Of a DNA stretch of 5,276 nucleotides, positions 1 to 5,276 are shown piece by piece. Made by a program: the position numbers and the translations under genes. Position 1 is the stretch's first letter. Each line of letters starts with the position of its first letter. Origin of the DNA: Bacteroidales bacterium. GTDB lineage: Bacteria; Bacteroidota; Bacteroidia; Bacteroidales; Muribaculaceae. The DNA is taken from assembly GCA_014800445.1 (NCBI GenBank), contig JAAVGC010000039.1, positions 25,189 through 30,464 of the forward strand, in the 5' to 3' direction. Below the pieces are notes generated by a model, which was not told the origin of the DNA, did not search any database, and was given only the letters and a program-made list of their open reading frames with translations.

Positions 1-702
1 GTGGCACGCGCCATCGACAGCGAGATGAAGCTCAACGGCGACGATCATGTCTATCTCGACGTAACCCACAAAGATCCCGAGGAGACCAAGCGTCACTTCC
101 CCAACATCTATCAGCACTGTCTTGAAATAGGCATTGACATCACAAAAGACTACATTCCGGTCGCTCCGGCAGCCCACTACCTGTGCGGCGGCATAAAGGT
201 CGATGGAAACGGCGAGTCGACAATCCACCGTCTCTATGCCCTCGGCGAGTGCTCATGCACCGGACTGCACGGTGGAAACCGCCTTGCATCAAACTCCCTG
301 ATCGAAGCAGTGGTTTATGCTGATGCAGCGGCAAAACACGCCGAAGAAACTCTGTCGCGTTACTCTTTCCGCAATGACATTCCCGACTGGAACGATGACG
401 GCACACGCCACCCCGAGGAGATGGTGCTGATAACGCAGAGCCTTAAAGAAGTCAACCAGATCATGGGATATTACGTGGGAATCGTGAGGAGCAATCTCCG
501 CCTTGACCGCGCATGGAACCGCCTTGACATACTCTACCGCGAGACCGAACGCCTGTTCAAGAACTCAAAGGTGTCACGCGACATCTGCGAGCTGCGCAAC
601 GTCATTGATGTGGGCTATCTGCTCATGCGGCAGGCCAAAGAGCGCAAGGAGTCACGCGGGCTGCACTACTCCGTGGATTATCCTCCACAACCGACAAAAT
701 AA
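1..702 (+). CDS. nadB: L-aspartate oxidase, C-terminal part (5' end outside window)
   Basis: NadB is the FAD-dependent cytoplasmic enzyme that oxidises L-aspartate to iminoaspartate, the first step of de novo NAD synthesis, supplying quinolinate synthase NadA. About 233 residues of a family usually near 520-540 are visible, so the FAD-binding N-terminal part is missing. The window opens on GTG, but this is an internal Val: the reading VARAIDSEMK matches the family's internal segment, and in E. coli NadB the preceding residues hold active-site Arg290, which would lie about three codons left of the window. The active-site His of the HYLCGG motif (fragment residue 59, E. coli His351) and the Arg of GGNRLASNSL (residue 94, E. 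coli Arg386) are both present with the family's 35-residue spacing. The C-terminal helical domain ends with the typical RKESRGLHYSVDYP segment (near residues 217-230) and a TAA stop. No damage is visible. Identification is very secure. Confidence 0.97.
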   Translation: MARAIDSEMKLNGDDHVYLDVTHKDPEETKRHFPNIYQHCLEIGIDITKDYIPVAPAAHYLCGGIKVDGNGESTIHRLYALGECSCTGLHGGNRLASNSLIEAVVYADAAAKHAEETLSRYSFRNDIPDWNDDGTRHPEEMVLITQSLKEVNQIMGYYVGIVRSNLRLDRAWNRLDILYRETERLFKNSKVSRDICELRNVIDVGYLLMRQAKERKESRGLHYSVDYPPQPTK

Positions 703-721
703 AACTATCTACCAACATACT

Positions 722-758
722 GAAAGCGGGAACCGGCATTACGTCGATTCCCGCTTTC
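722..758. terminator. Hairpin between convergent nadB and the secreted-protein gene
   Basis: A perfect 11-bp inverted repeat, GAAAGCGGGAA at 722-732 and TTCCCGCTTTC at 748-758, encloses a 15-nt loop. It begins 20 bp after the nadB stop and ends 23 bp before the stop of the convergent minus-strand gene, so it could end transcription from both sides. Neither strand has a clean U-tract after the stem, so its strength as an intrinsic terminator is uncertain. Confidence 0.7.
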
Positions 759-781
759 CTGTTTGCTTAATCCAAGTTTCT

Positions 782-1744
782 TCAGTTTCCGAATGTCAGT
801 GTTGTATAGTATCTCAATCCTCCTGTACCATAGGACGACTCATAATTAAGCGTCACATACGATCCATCGCCGTTCCACCAGGTAGACGACATTCCTCGTG
901 CTGTGGGCGTTACATAAGGTGCGCCATAATTGACAGAAAGCATATTCAACAGATTATTGTAACGCGAAGCATTGTCGTAGGTCGATGCAAATGTATAGAC
1001 TGCCGACATCAGGCGTCCGCCATCATAAAACATGGATGCTTCAGGCCACACATAATCCATCATTCTCACATTGCTGAGATAGATCGCATCATTACCGTAA
1101 CCTCCGACAGTATAACCGTTGTCATAGAGATATTCAAGCGACATATTGAATGCTGTGCCGAGCGCAAGTCCAAGAAGTGCCTGACCGAATGAAATGGGCC
1201 GGCCTACCGGACGCCATGCAGCGGGACGATGAGGGACTGGACGAGGGGCATGAACATGGAACGGAGCATGTGGCGGGTGCGGCGTAAACCCTCCGTGAAA
1301 ATTAGAAGGGCGTGGCGCAGGTTTATGTGCATGTGACGGGTGGGATGGAACAGGCTGTGCCGGACGATGCGGAGTAGCCGGACGGTGTGCCGGAGACTGC
1401 GGTTTCGGTTTATTTCTCTCCCAACGGTCAGGAGCGGCAGGCTGTCCTGCTCCGGGACGCTGACCGGGTGCAGGGCGTGTTCCCAGCCCCTGATTTTTAT
1501 TGTGATTCTTGTTCTTATCTTCGTGACGCTGCGAGCCGGAGAAGTGATTATCGTCTCTTTTACTGTCGTTTTTCACATCCCTCTTCACGGCGCCCTGACG
1601 ATTACCCGAAGAGCGCTGTTCGGTTCTCTGTTGCTGACGACGTCCGTCGCCACGGTTATCGCGACGGTTGTCCGCCCATGATGTCGATGAGCAGATTGCA
1701 ATAACAACTGCTATTGCCGATGTTCTTAGAAAAAACCTGTTCAT
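782..1744 (-). CDS. Secreted Arg/Pro/His-rich protein of unknown function with conserved-looking C-terminal domain
   Basis: This 320-residue protein has no function I can name. Residues 1-24 form a signal peptide: basic MNRFFLR start, hydrophobic core near 9-18, and a signal peptidase I site after SWA (A24). The Cys at 18 is not in a lipobox, so a lipoprotein is unlikely. Residues about 25-85 are hydrophilic and rich in Arg, Lys, Asp, Asn and Gln. Residues about 86-183 are rich in Pro, His, Arg and Ala, with many HRP and HxP units, and are probably disordered. Residues about 184-320 look folded: a small hydrophobic stretch (FGQALLGLALGTAF, 186-199), then an aromatic-rich part containing YLSNVRMMDYVWPEA and, at the end, YVTLNYESSYGTGGLRYYTT. 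From memory this resembles an uncharacterised domain in other Bacteroidales secreted proteins; I cannot confirm that. Signal peptide and uninterrupted frame favour this strand over the overlapping plus-strand frames. It stands alone, convergent with nadB and divergent from the phosphatase gene. Periplasmic or surface location is inferred. Confidence 0.85.
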   Translation of the reverse strand: MNRFFLRTSAIAVVIAICSSTSWADNRRDNRGDGRRQQQRTEQRSSGNRQGAVKRDVKNDSKRDDNHFSGSQRHEDKNKNHNKNQGLGTRPAPGQRPGAGQPAAPDRWERNKPKPQSPAHRPATPHRPAQPVPSHPSHAHKPAPRPSNFHGGFTPHPPHAPFHVHAPRPVPHRPAAWRPVGRPISFGQALLGLALGTAFNMSLEYLYDNGYTVGGYGNDAIYLSNVRMMDYVWPEASMFYDGGRLMSAVYTFASTYDNASRYNNLLNMLSVNYGAPYVTPTARGMSSTWWNGDGSYVTLNYESSYGTGGLRYYTTLTFGN

Positions 1745-1888
1745 AGTCGGGACTTGCTTGCGTTTATTTCTTTTTTTGACAGTTGCAATTTATGAAAGTT
1801 TAATTCTTTTATACAACGCCTGTCGTCTAAAAATAGTTAAATTTGCCATTGACATAACCACATAATCCAATCTATTATTTAAAACCAG
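1745..1888. other. Divergent intergenic region between secreted-protein gene and alkaline phosphatase gene
   Basis: This AT-rich 144-bp stretch must hold the promoters of both flanking genes. For the rightward gene there is an exact Bacteroidota -7 box (annotated separately). For the leftward gene I see only weak candidates on the minus strand: TATTTTTA at 1828-1835 (one mismatch to TAnnTTTG) and TAAATTGC at 1785-1792 (two mismatches, preceded by TTG 21 bp upstream). An imperfect inverted repeat, ACAAC-GCCT-GTCGT, lies at 1813-1826. There is no convincing Shine-Dalgarno sequence before either start and no small open reading frame that I would support. Confidence 0.6.
1838..1845 (+). promoter_or_regulatory. 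Bacteroidota -7 promoter box for the alkaline phosphatase gene
   Basis: TAAATTTG is an exact match to the TAnnTTTG -7 consensus used by the primary sigma factor of Bacteroidota. It would place the transcription start near 1852 and give a leader of about 36 nt before the ATG at 1889. The -33 element (TTTG-like) is not recognisable at the expected distance, so activity may be modest or depend on an activator. An 8-bp match can occur by chance in AT-rich DNA, but the position is right. Confidence 0.55.
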
Positions 1889-3271
1889 ATGAATTTAAAA
1901 TCTATTCTTGCGACTGTTGCTGTTGCCGCGTCCATTACAGTGTCGGCAGCCGACGCGCCGCGCTATGTCTTCTACTTCATCGGTGACGGAATGGGTGTTC
2001 AGCCCGTACTCGCCACTCAGGCTTACAGCCGCATAAAAGGACTTGATACTCCTGTTATGCTGAAATTCCCGGCAGTAGGTATGGTCACTACTCACTCGGC
2101 AAGCAGCCCTGTCACCGACTCGGCAGCCGCCGGTACAGCACTTTCAACCGGAAGCAAAACCCGCAACGGAATGCTCGGAATGAATGCCGACACTGTTGCT
2201 GTTGAATCAGTCGCTAAAAAGTATCAGGCCAAAGGCTACGGCATCGGTATCGCCACAAACGTATATCCCGATGACGCTACTCCCGGCGCTTTCTATGCTC
2301 ATGTACCTAACCGCGGCATGACAACCCAGATCGGCAAACAGGCTGCAGAATCAGGCTATCAGTTTATCGGCGGTTCATATCTACGCGGTCTCAAAGACAG
2401 AGACGGTAATGACACCGGCGTTCTTCAGGCTTTCAAGGACAATAATGTTGACTATGTGAAGGGCACTAAAGAGGCACGCGCCTCTAAGAGCGAAAAGGTC
2501 TTCATGGTGTATCCCGACAGCGTGGCACACATCGCCAACTACACAATCGACAGTATTCCCGGCTTCGTGTCACTCCCCGACATCACACAGACCTGTCTTG
2601 ACCACCTCCTGAAGGTCAGCCCTGACAAATTCTTCATCATGATCGAGGGTGGTAACATTGACCATGCCGCTCATGGCGATGACGGTGGCACAGTCATCAA
2701 GGATATTCTCAACTTCAACGAAGGCATCCAGATTGCCTACGACTTCTATCTGAAGCATCCCGACGAGACACTTATCGTCGTTACCGCCGACCACAATACC
2801 GGCGGCATGAGCCTCGGCAACTCTTACCTGAGCTACGATGCCAAACCTCTCTACATCGATTACCAGCACATATCAAAGGATGCTTTCAACGATGAAATGA
2901 AGGCCATACAGCGCTCACGCCGCATCTACACCTGGGATGACATGAAAGAATTTCTCTCAGAGAAACTCGGATTCTGGACAAATGTACCGGTAAGCGAAAG
3001 ACAGACCAAGATGCTTCAGGAGAGATTTGAGCAGACCTTTGTTAAACACGAAGGCGATGAGCAGAAGACTCTCTACAACAACTACAGCGGATTTACCGCA
3101 GCTGTGTACAAAGTACTGAACGACATCTGTGGATTCGGTTGGACCACAACATTCCACACCGGTGACTATGTTCCGGTATACGCTATCGGTGTCGACTCAC
3201 AGAAGTTCGCCGGTATTCTTGACAATATCGAGATTCCTAAACTTCTGGAAGAGGTACTTCAGGGCAAATAA
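1889..3271 (+). CDS. Secreted alkaline phosphatase (PhoA superfamily)
   Basis: This 460-residue metalloenzyme hydrolyses phosphate monoesters in the periplasm or outside the cell. Residues 1-20 are a signal peptide with a probable cleavage site after VSA (A20). The alkaline phosphatase motifs appear in order: IGDGMG with metal-ligand D33 (E. coli Asp51); VTDSAAAGTA with D77 and nucleophile S78 (Asp101-Ser102); DDATPGA with D129 and T131 (Asp153, Thr155); R142, which binds phosphate (Arg166); IEGGNIDHAAH with E253, D258, H259 and H262 (Glu322, Asp327, Lys328, His331); TADHNTGG with D301 and H302 (Asp369, His370); and FHTGD with H423 (His412). All zinc and magnesium ligands seem intact, so the enzyme should be active. 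Lys328 of E. coli is His here, as in many other alkaline phosphatases. About 115 residues between the last two motifs probably form the variable crown region. The ATG is set by the signal peptide; the leader is A-rich with no clear Shine-Dalgarno. The gene has its own promoter and terminator and ends in tandem TAATAA stops. I give no symbol because Bacteroidales have several paralogous phosphatases. Confidence 0.96.
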   Translation: MNLKSILATVAVAASITVSAADAPRYVFYFIGDGMGVQPVLATQAYSRIKGLDTPVMLKFPAVGMVTTHSASSPVTDSAAAGTALSTGSKTRNGMLGMNADTVAVESVAKKYQAKGYGIGIATNVYPDDATPGAFYAHVPNRGMTTQIGKQAAESGYQFIGGSYLRGLKDRDGNDTGVLQAFKDNNVDYVKGTKEARASKSEKVFMVYPDSVAHIANYTIDSIPGFVSLPDITQTCLDHLLKVSPDKFFIMIEGGNIDHAAHGDDGGTVIKDILNFNEGIQIAYDFYLKHPDETLIVVTADHNTGGMSLGNSYLSYDAKPLYIDYQHISKDAFNDEMKAIQRSRRIYTWDDMKEFLSEKLGFWTNVPVSERQTKMLQERFEQTFVKHEGDEQKTLYNNYSGFTAAVYKVLNDICGFGWTTTFHTGDYVPVYAIGVDSQKFAGILDNIEIPKLLEEVLQGK

Positions 3272-3288
3272 TAATCATTCTCAGATAT

Positions 3289-3321
3289 AAAAAACTCCTG
3301 CCGGCTGGCAGGAGTTTTTTT
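3289..3321. terminator. Strong bidirectional rho-independent terminator
   Basis: A perfect 9-bp GC-rich stem, ACTCCTGCC (3294-3302) with GGCAGGAGT (3307-3315), closes on a GGCT loop. A run of As (3289-3294) precedes it and a run of Ts (3315-3321) follows it, so each strand's transcript ends in a U-tract. It starts 17 bp after the phosphatase stop and 27 bp past the end of the convergent SRPBCC gene, so it can serve both. Confidence 0.93.
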
Positions 3322-3348
3322 GTGCCTATGCGTAAAGAAGGAATCTTC

Positions 3349-3777
3349 TTATGAGTTTGCTTTTGCAAGCTGGCTTATGAGTTGCCCGAACTGATCGGTG
3401 GCTTTCTGCATTTGCGGCCCGATAAACGGTTTCAGCATTGCCGGAATCTCCACATCGGCCTCGGCAAAGACGGTAGAAGAGTCAGTACCGGCGGCCGCAA
3501 AGTTGGCCGTGAGTGTGAGAGGCACCGGTGACGATGCTGTTCCAAACACAACCTTTGTGGGAGCAATGCGCTCTTTTACCACAAACTTGATCTCGCCGAC
3601 CTGAGGCGTCTTTATGGAAAGAGAATCTTTTTCAAATACCACATCGCCAACCTTTGCGCGCTGCTCCTCGGGGAGCTTGTCAAGCATACCCTGCAAATAC
3701 GTCAGATCGTCGAATTTGCTGAACAGCACTTCCACCGGCATAGCGATGGTTGCCGGAGTACTCGTGAATTTTGCCAT
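3349..3777 (-). CDS. SRPBCC/START-like small protein, second gene of the pyrE pair
   Basis: This 142-residue cytoplasmic protein has no signal peptide or membrane segment. Its layout fits the SRPBCC (polyketide cyclase/START-like, Bet v 1) fold: a first strand (about 2-12, TSTPATIAMP), helices with FSKFDDLTYLQGMLDKLP (about 19-36), a series of strands (about 45-110, including VGEIKFVVKERIAPTKVVFG and PLTLTANF), and a long C-terminal helix (about 113-139, LKPFIGPQMQKATDQFGQL). Such folds form a hydrophobic cavity for lipids or other small ligands; nothing here identifies the ligand, and no catalytic residues stand out. The length is typical of single-domain members. The gene starts 21 bp after the pyrE stop on the same strand with no hairpin between, so it is probably co-transcribed with pyrE, and it ends toward the shared terminator. 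A role in pyrimidine metabolism is not implied by linkage alone. Assignment to the fold is by recalled pattern, moderately sure; the coding call is firm. Confidence 0.85.
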   Translation of the reverse strand: MAKFTSTPATIAMPVEVLFSKFDDLTYLQGMLDKLPEEQRAKVGDVVFEKDSLSIKTPQVGEIKFVVKERIAPTKVVFGTASSPVPLTLTANFAAAGTDSSTVFAEADVEIPAMLKPFIGPQMQKATDQFGQLISQLAKANS

Positions 3778-3798
3778 AATGTTCTCTATAGGACTAAA

Positions 3799-4440
3799 TC
3801 AACGGGCATCGGGTGTCCACTCCGAGGGATTGGTACGCCACATTTTGAGAGTCTCAACATCGGACGGACGGATATACTTGGTCTCTACAGCCACTTCAAG
3901 CATAGCATTGTAGTTTCCAAGCGTACAAAGCTCCACGTTAGCGTTGCGGAAAGCCTCTTCAGCCTCAGGGAAACCATATGTGAAAATGGCAGCCATACCC
4001 ACTACCTCACATCCAGCGTTACGTACAGCCTCAACAGCCTTCAGCGAACTCTTGCCGGTAGAAATGAGATCCTCAATCACCACGACCTTCTGCCCCGGAA
4101 TGAGGTTGCCTTCTATGAGGTTCTCCAAACCGTGATCCTTGGGGGACGAACGGACATAGACATAAGGAACATTAAGTTCATCAGCAACCAGTGCACCCTG
4201 AGCTATGGCACCTGTGGCCACACCTGCTACAGCATCAACCTGCGGGAAGCGCTCCATGATCATACGACAGAGCTCAACCTTTATGAAAGTGCGGATCTCT
4301 GGATAAGACAATGTCTTGCGATTGTCGGTGTAGATAGGTGAGTTCCAGCCTGACGCCCAAGTAAAGGGGTTCTCGGGTTGAAGCTTGATAGCACTGATTC
4401 CCAGAAGTTTCTCTGCGAGCAAATGGTCAATCGTTTTCAT
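3799..4440 (-). CDS. pyrE: Orotate phosphoribosyltransferase
   Basis: PyrE joins orotate to PRPP, giving orotidine 5'-monophosphate and pyrophosphate, the fifth step of de novo UMP synthesis, in the cytoplasm and normally as a dimer. With the ATG at 4440 the protein has 213 residues, the usual family size. Visible parts are the N-terminal orotate/PRPP region FTWASGWNSPIYTDNRK (26-42), the flexible catalytic loop RSSPKDHG (97-104) with K101 and H103 matching E. coli Lys103 and His105, and the PRPP-binding motif VVVIEDLISTGKSS (119-132) with acidic pair E123-D124. E. coli Lys100 in the loop is Ser98 here. An in-frame ATG at 4470 would add MNKNYCSISP, but the promoter -7 box at 4472-4479 would place the transcript start at about 4466, downstream of that codon, and the family begins at MKTIDHLL. 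The gene heads a two-gene unit with the SRPBCC gene and lies 100 bp after rarA on the same strand. Confidence 0.96.
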   Translation of the reverse strand: MKTIDHLLAEKLLGISAIKLQPENPFTWASGWNSPIYTDNRKTLSYPEIRTFIKVELCRMIMERFPQVDAVAGVATGAIAQGALVADELNVPYVYVRSSPKDHGLENLIEGNLIPGQKVVVIEDLISTGKSSLKAVEAVRNAGCEVVGMAAIFTYGFPEAEEAFRNANVELCTLGNYNAMLEVAVETKYIRPSDVETLKMWRTNPSEWTPDAR

Positions 4441-4471
4441 CGGACTTATTGAACAATAATTTTTATTCATA

Positions 4472-4479
4472 CAAAATTA
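4472..4479 (-). promoter_or_regulatory. Bacteroidota -7 promoter box for pyrE
   Basis: Read on the minus strand, TAATTTTG matches the TAnnTTTG -7 consensus exactly. It predicts a transcription start near 4466 and a leader of about 26 nt to the ATG at 4440. No clear -33 TTTG is present at the expected distance. The position in the 100-bp gap (4441-4540) after rarA suggests pyrE has its own promoter rather than depending on read-through. I see no rarA terminator hairpin or attenuator in this gap. Confidence 0.55.
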
Positions 4480-4540
4480 GCAATTCTCGCTCACTTTCTC
4501 CGACATTTATTCAGTTTTTTTGTTCTTTGCTTTCATTCAG

Positions 4541-5276
4541 CTACTTCGACCCCCATCGCGAACGGCGCATCTCCTCGAGCCTGTCTTCCTGAGGATTGTG
4601 ACAAGAGTGCCAGAAACGCGTGCCCACAATGCGGTCGGGTAAAAACTGCTGCCTGACGAAATTCCCCGGATAATCATGAGCATATTTATAATCGGCACCA
4701 TATCCCATATCCTTCATAAGCGAAGTGGGGGCATTGCGCAGATGAAGCGGAACCGGGAGATCACCCGTTTCCCTCACCTTGGCGAGTGCCGCATCTATCG
4801 ACAAATAGGCAGAATTGCTCTTGGGTGAATTAGCAAGATACACCGTACATTCTGCCAGAGGTATGCGTCCTTCGGGCATACCTATTTTTCTGAGTATATC
4901 GAAAGTGGCATTAGCAAGCAGAAGCGCGTTGGGGTTAGCAAGACCTATATCTTCAGCGGCAACAATAGCCAGCCGTCGAGCGATGAATTCAGGGTCTTCT
5001 CCTCCTGCTATCATGCGTGCAAGCCAGTAGACAGCCGCATCTGGGTCACTGCCGCGTATGCTTTTTATGAAAGCCGAGATAATATCGTAGTGCATCTCTC
5101 CCCCTTTATCGTATGCCGCAGGATTTTCCTGTAGCGATGAGGTAACATTCTCATCGGAAATCACAACCGGCTCACCATGAGGGGTTGACTGCTCCAGCAG
5201 ATCAAGTATGTTAAGTAACTTGCGTGCATCGCCACCTGCAAAACGGAAGAGCGCATCGGTAGATTCAACCTTAACA
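4541..5276 (-). CDS. rarA: Replication-associated recombination protein A, C-terminal part (5' end outside window)
   Basis: RarA (also MgsA; WRNIP1/Mgs1 in eukaryotes) is a cytoplasmic AAA+ ATPase that forms tetramers, is related to clamp-loader subunits, and acts at stalled replication forks. The frame is open from the TAG stop at 4541 to the right edge, with 244 complete codons visible out of a usual 420-450; Walker A and B lie outside the window. The visible part starts at the end of the AAA+ module: FAGGDARKLLNILDLL (12-27) holds the sensor-2 GDAR motif with Arg18. The C-terminal MgsA domains follow: HYDIISAFIKSIRGSDPDAA, YWLARMIAGGEDPEFIARRL, AAEDIGLANPNAL, YLANSPKSNSAY, PLHLRNAPT, and the late YAHDYPGNFVRQQFLP, all characteristic of the family. 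The GTG at 5164 is an internal Val codon, not a start, because family sequence continues upstream of it. The gene is upstream of pyrE on the same strand but separated by a likely promoter. Identification is very secure. Confidence 0.96.
   Translation of the reverse strand, partial: VKVESTDALFRFAGGDARKLLNILDLLEQSTPHGEPVVISDENVTSSLQENPAAYDKGGEMHYDIISAFIKSIRGSDPDAAVYWLARMIAGGEDPEFIARRLAIVAAEDIGLANPNALLLANATFDILRKIGMPEGRIPLAECTVYLANSPKSNSAYLSIDAALAKVRETGDLPVPLHLRNAPTSLMKDMGYGADYKYAHDYPGNFVRQQFLPDRIVGTRFWHSCHNPQEDRLEEMRRSRWGSK

Noticed and set aside
1..3. GTG at the first base as the start of nadB
   Set aside because: The sequence after it is the middle of L-aspartate oxidase, and the essential FAD-binding N-terminal part is missing. 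The window edge simply falls on a Val codon.
503..1192. 229-codon plus-strand open frame spanning the end of nadB and the start of the convergent gene
   Set aside because: It overlaps nadB in another frame and then runs antisense to the secreted-protein gene and through the hairpin at 722-758. Its translation is rich in Cys, His and Ile with no recognisable motif, as expected for a shadow frame.
1320..1500. Possible DNA repeat array in the region encoding Pro/His/Arg-rich sequence
   Set aside because: The protein shows loosely repeated HRP, KPAP and GQRPGAGQP units, but the DNA has no regular period or conserved spacer, so it is compositional bias rather than a tandem repeat or CRISPR array.
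1340..1704. Two overlapping plus-strand open frames of 105-113 codons
   Set aside because: They are antisense to the Pro/Arg/His-rich part of the minus-strand gene, whose biased codons keep opposite frames free of stops. The minus-strand product has a clear signal peptide and domain-like end, so it is the real gene.
1668..1865. 65-codon plus-strand open frame crossing the divergent intergenic region, with a hydrophobic stretch that resembles a membrane segment
   Set aside because: It starts antisense inside the secreted-protein gene and covers the phosphatase -7 box. The hydrophobic residues come from the T-rich DNA around 1761-1810, which produces Phe and Leu codons by default.
3614..3913. 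99-codon plus-strand open frame across the pyrE-SRPBCC junction
   Set aside because: It is antisense to two well-supported genes and shows no family pattern.
4505..4542. Short direct repeat TTTATTCAG / TTTCATTCAG downstream of rarA as an attachment site or small element
   Set aside because: It is too short and imperfect, and no integrase or mobile gene is nearby. AT-rich intergenic DNA readily gives such matches.

Overview
This window looks like ordinary chromosomal DNA from a Bacteroidales bacterium, possibly of the Muribaculaceae (S24-7) type. Three things suggest this. The base composition appears roughly balanced in GC, judged by eye. The starts lack clear Shine-Dalgarno sequences and have A-rich leaders instead. 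Two intergenic regions carry an exact match to the Bacteroidota -7 promoter box TAnnTTTG, and the protein sequences have Bacteroidales-like features. The family assignment is an inference from recall, not a search result.

Layout, left to right: (1) the C-terminal part of L-aspartate oxidase NadB (+), cut by the left edge, followed by a perfect 11-bp hairpin; (2) a convergent gene on the minus strand for a secreted, Arg/Pro/His-rich protein of unknown function with a conserved-looking C-terminal domain; (3) a 144-bp divergent intergenic region holding the promoter of (4) a secreted alkaline phosphatase (+) with all main catalytic residues intact; (5) a strong bidirectional terminator; (6) a minus-strand pair, pyrE (orotate phosphoribosyltransferase) followed 21 bp later by a small START-like/SRPBCC protein; (7) rarA/mgsA (replication-associated AAA+ ATPase), also on the minus strand. 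The right edge of the window cuts rarA, and its reading frame stays open to that edge.

The genes serve separate housekeeping roles: NAD biosynthesis, phosphate release in the periplasm or outside the cell, pyrimidine biosynthesis and replication-fork maintenance. Only pyrE and the SRPBCC gene look like an operon. Coding density is high, and no gap between genes exceeds about 150 bp. I see no tRNA, rRNA, CRISPR array, insertion sequence, integrase, toxin-antitoxin pair or phage gene, and no sign of a new multi-gene system. The least understood items are the secreted low-complexity protein at 782-1744 and the SRPBCC protein linked to pyrE.
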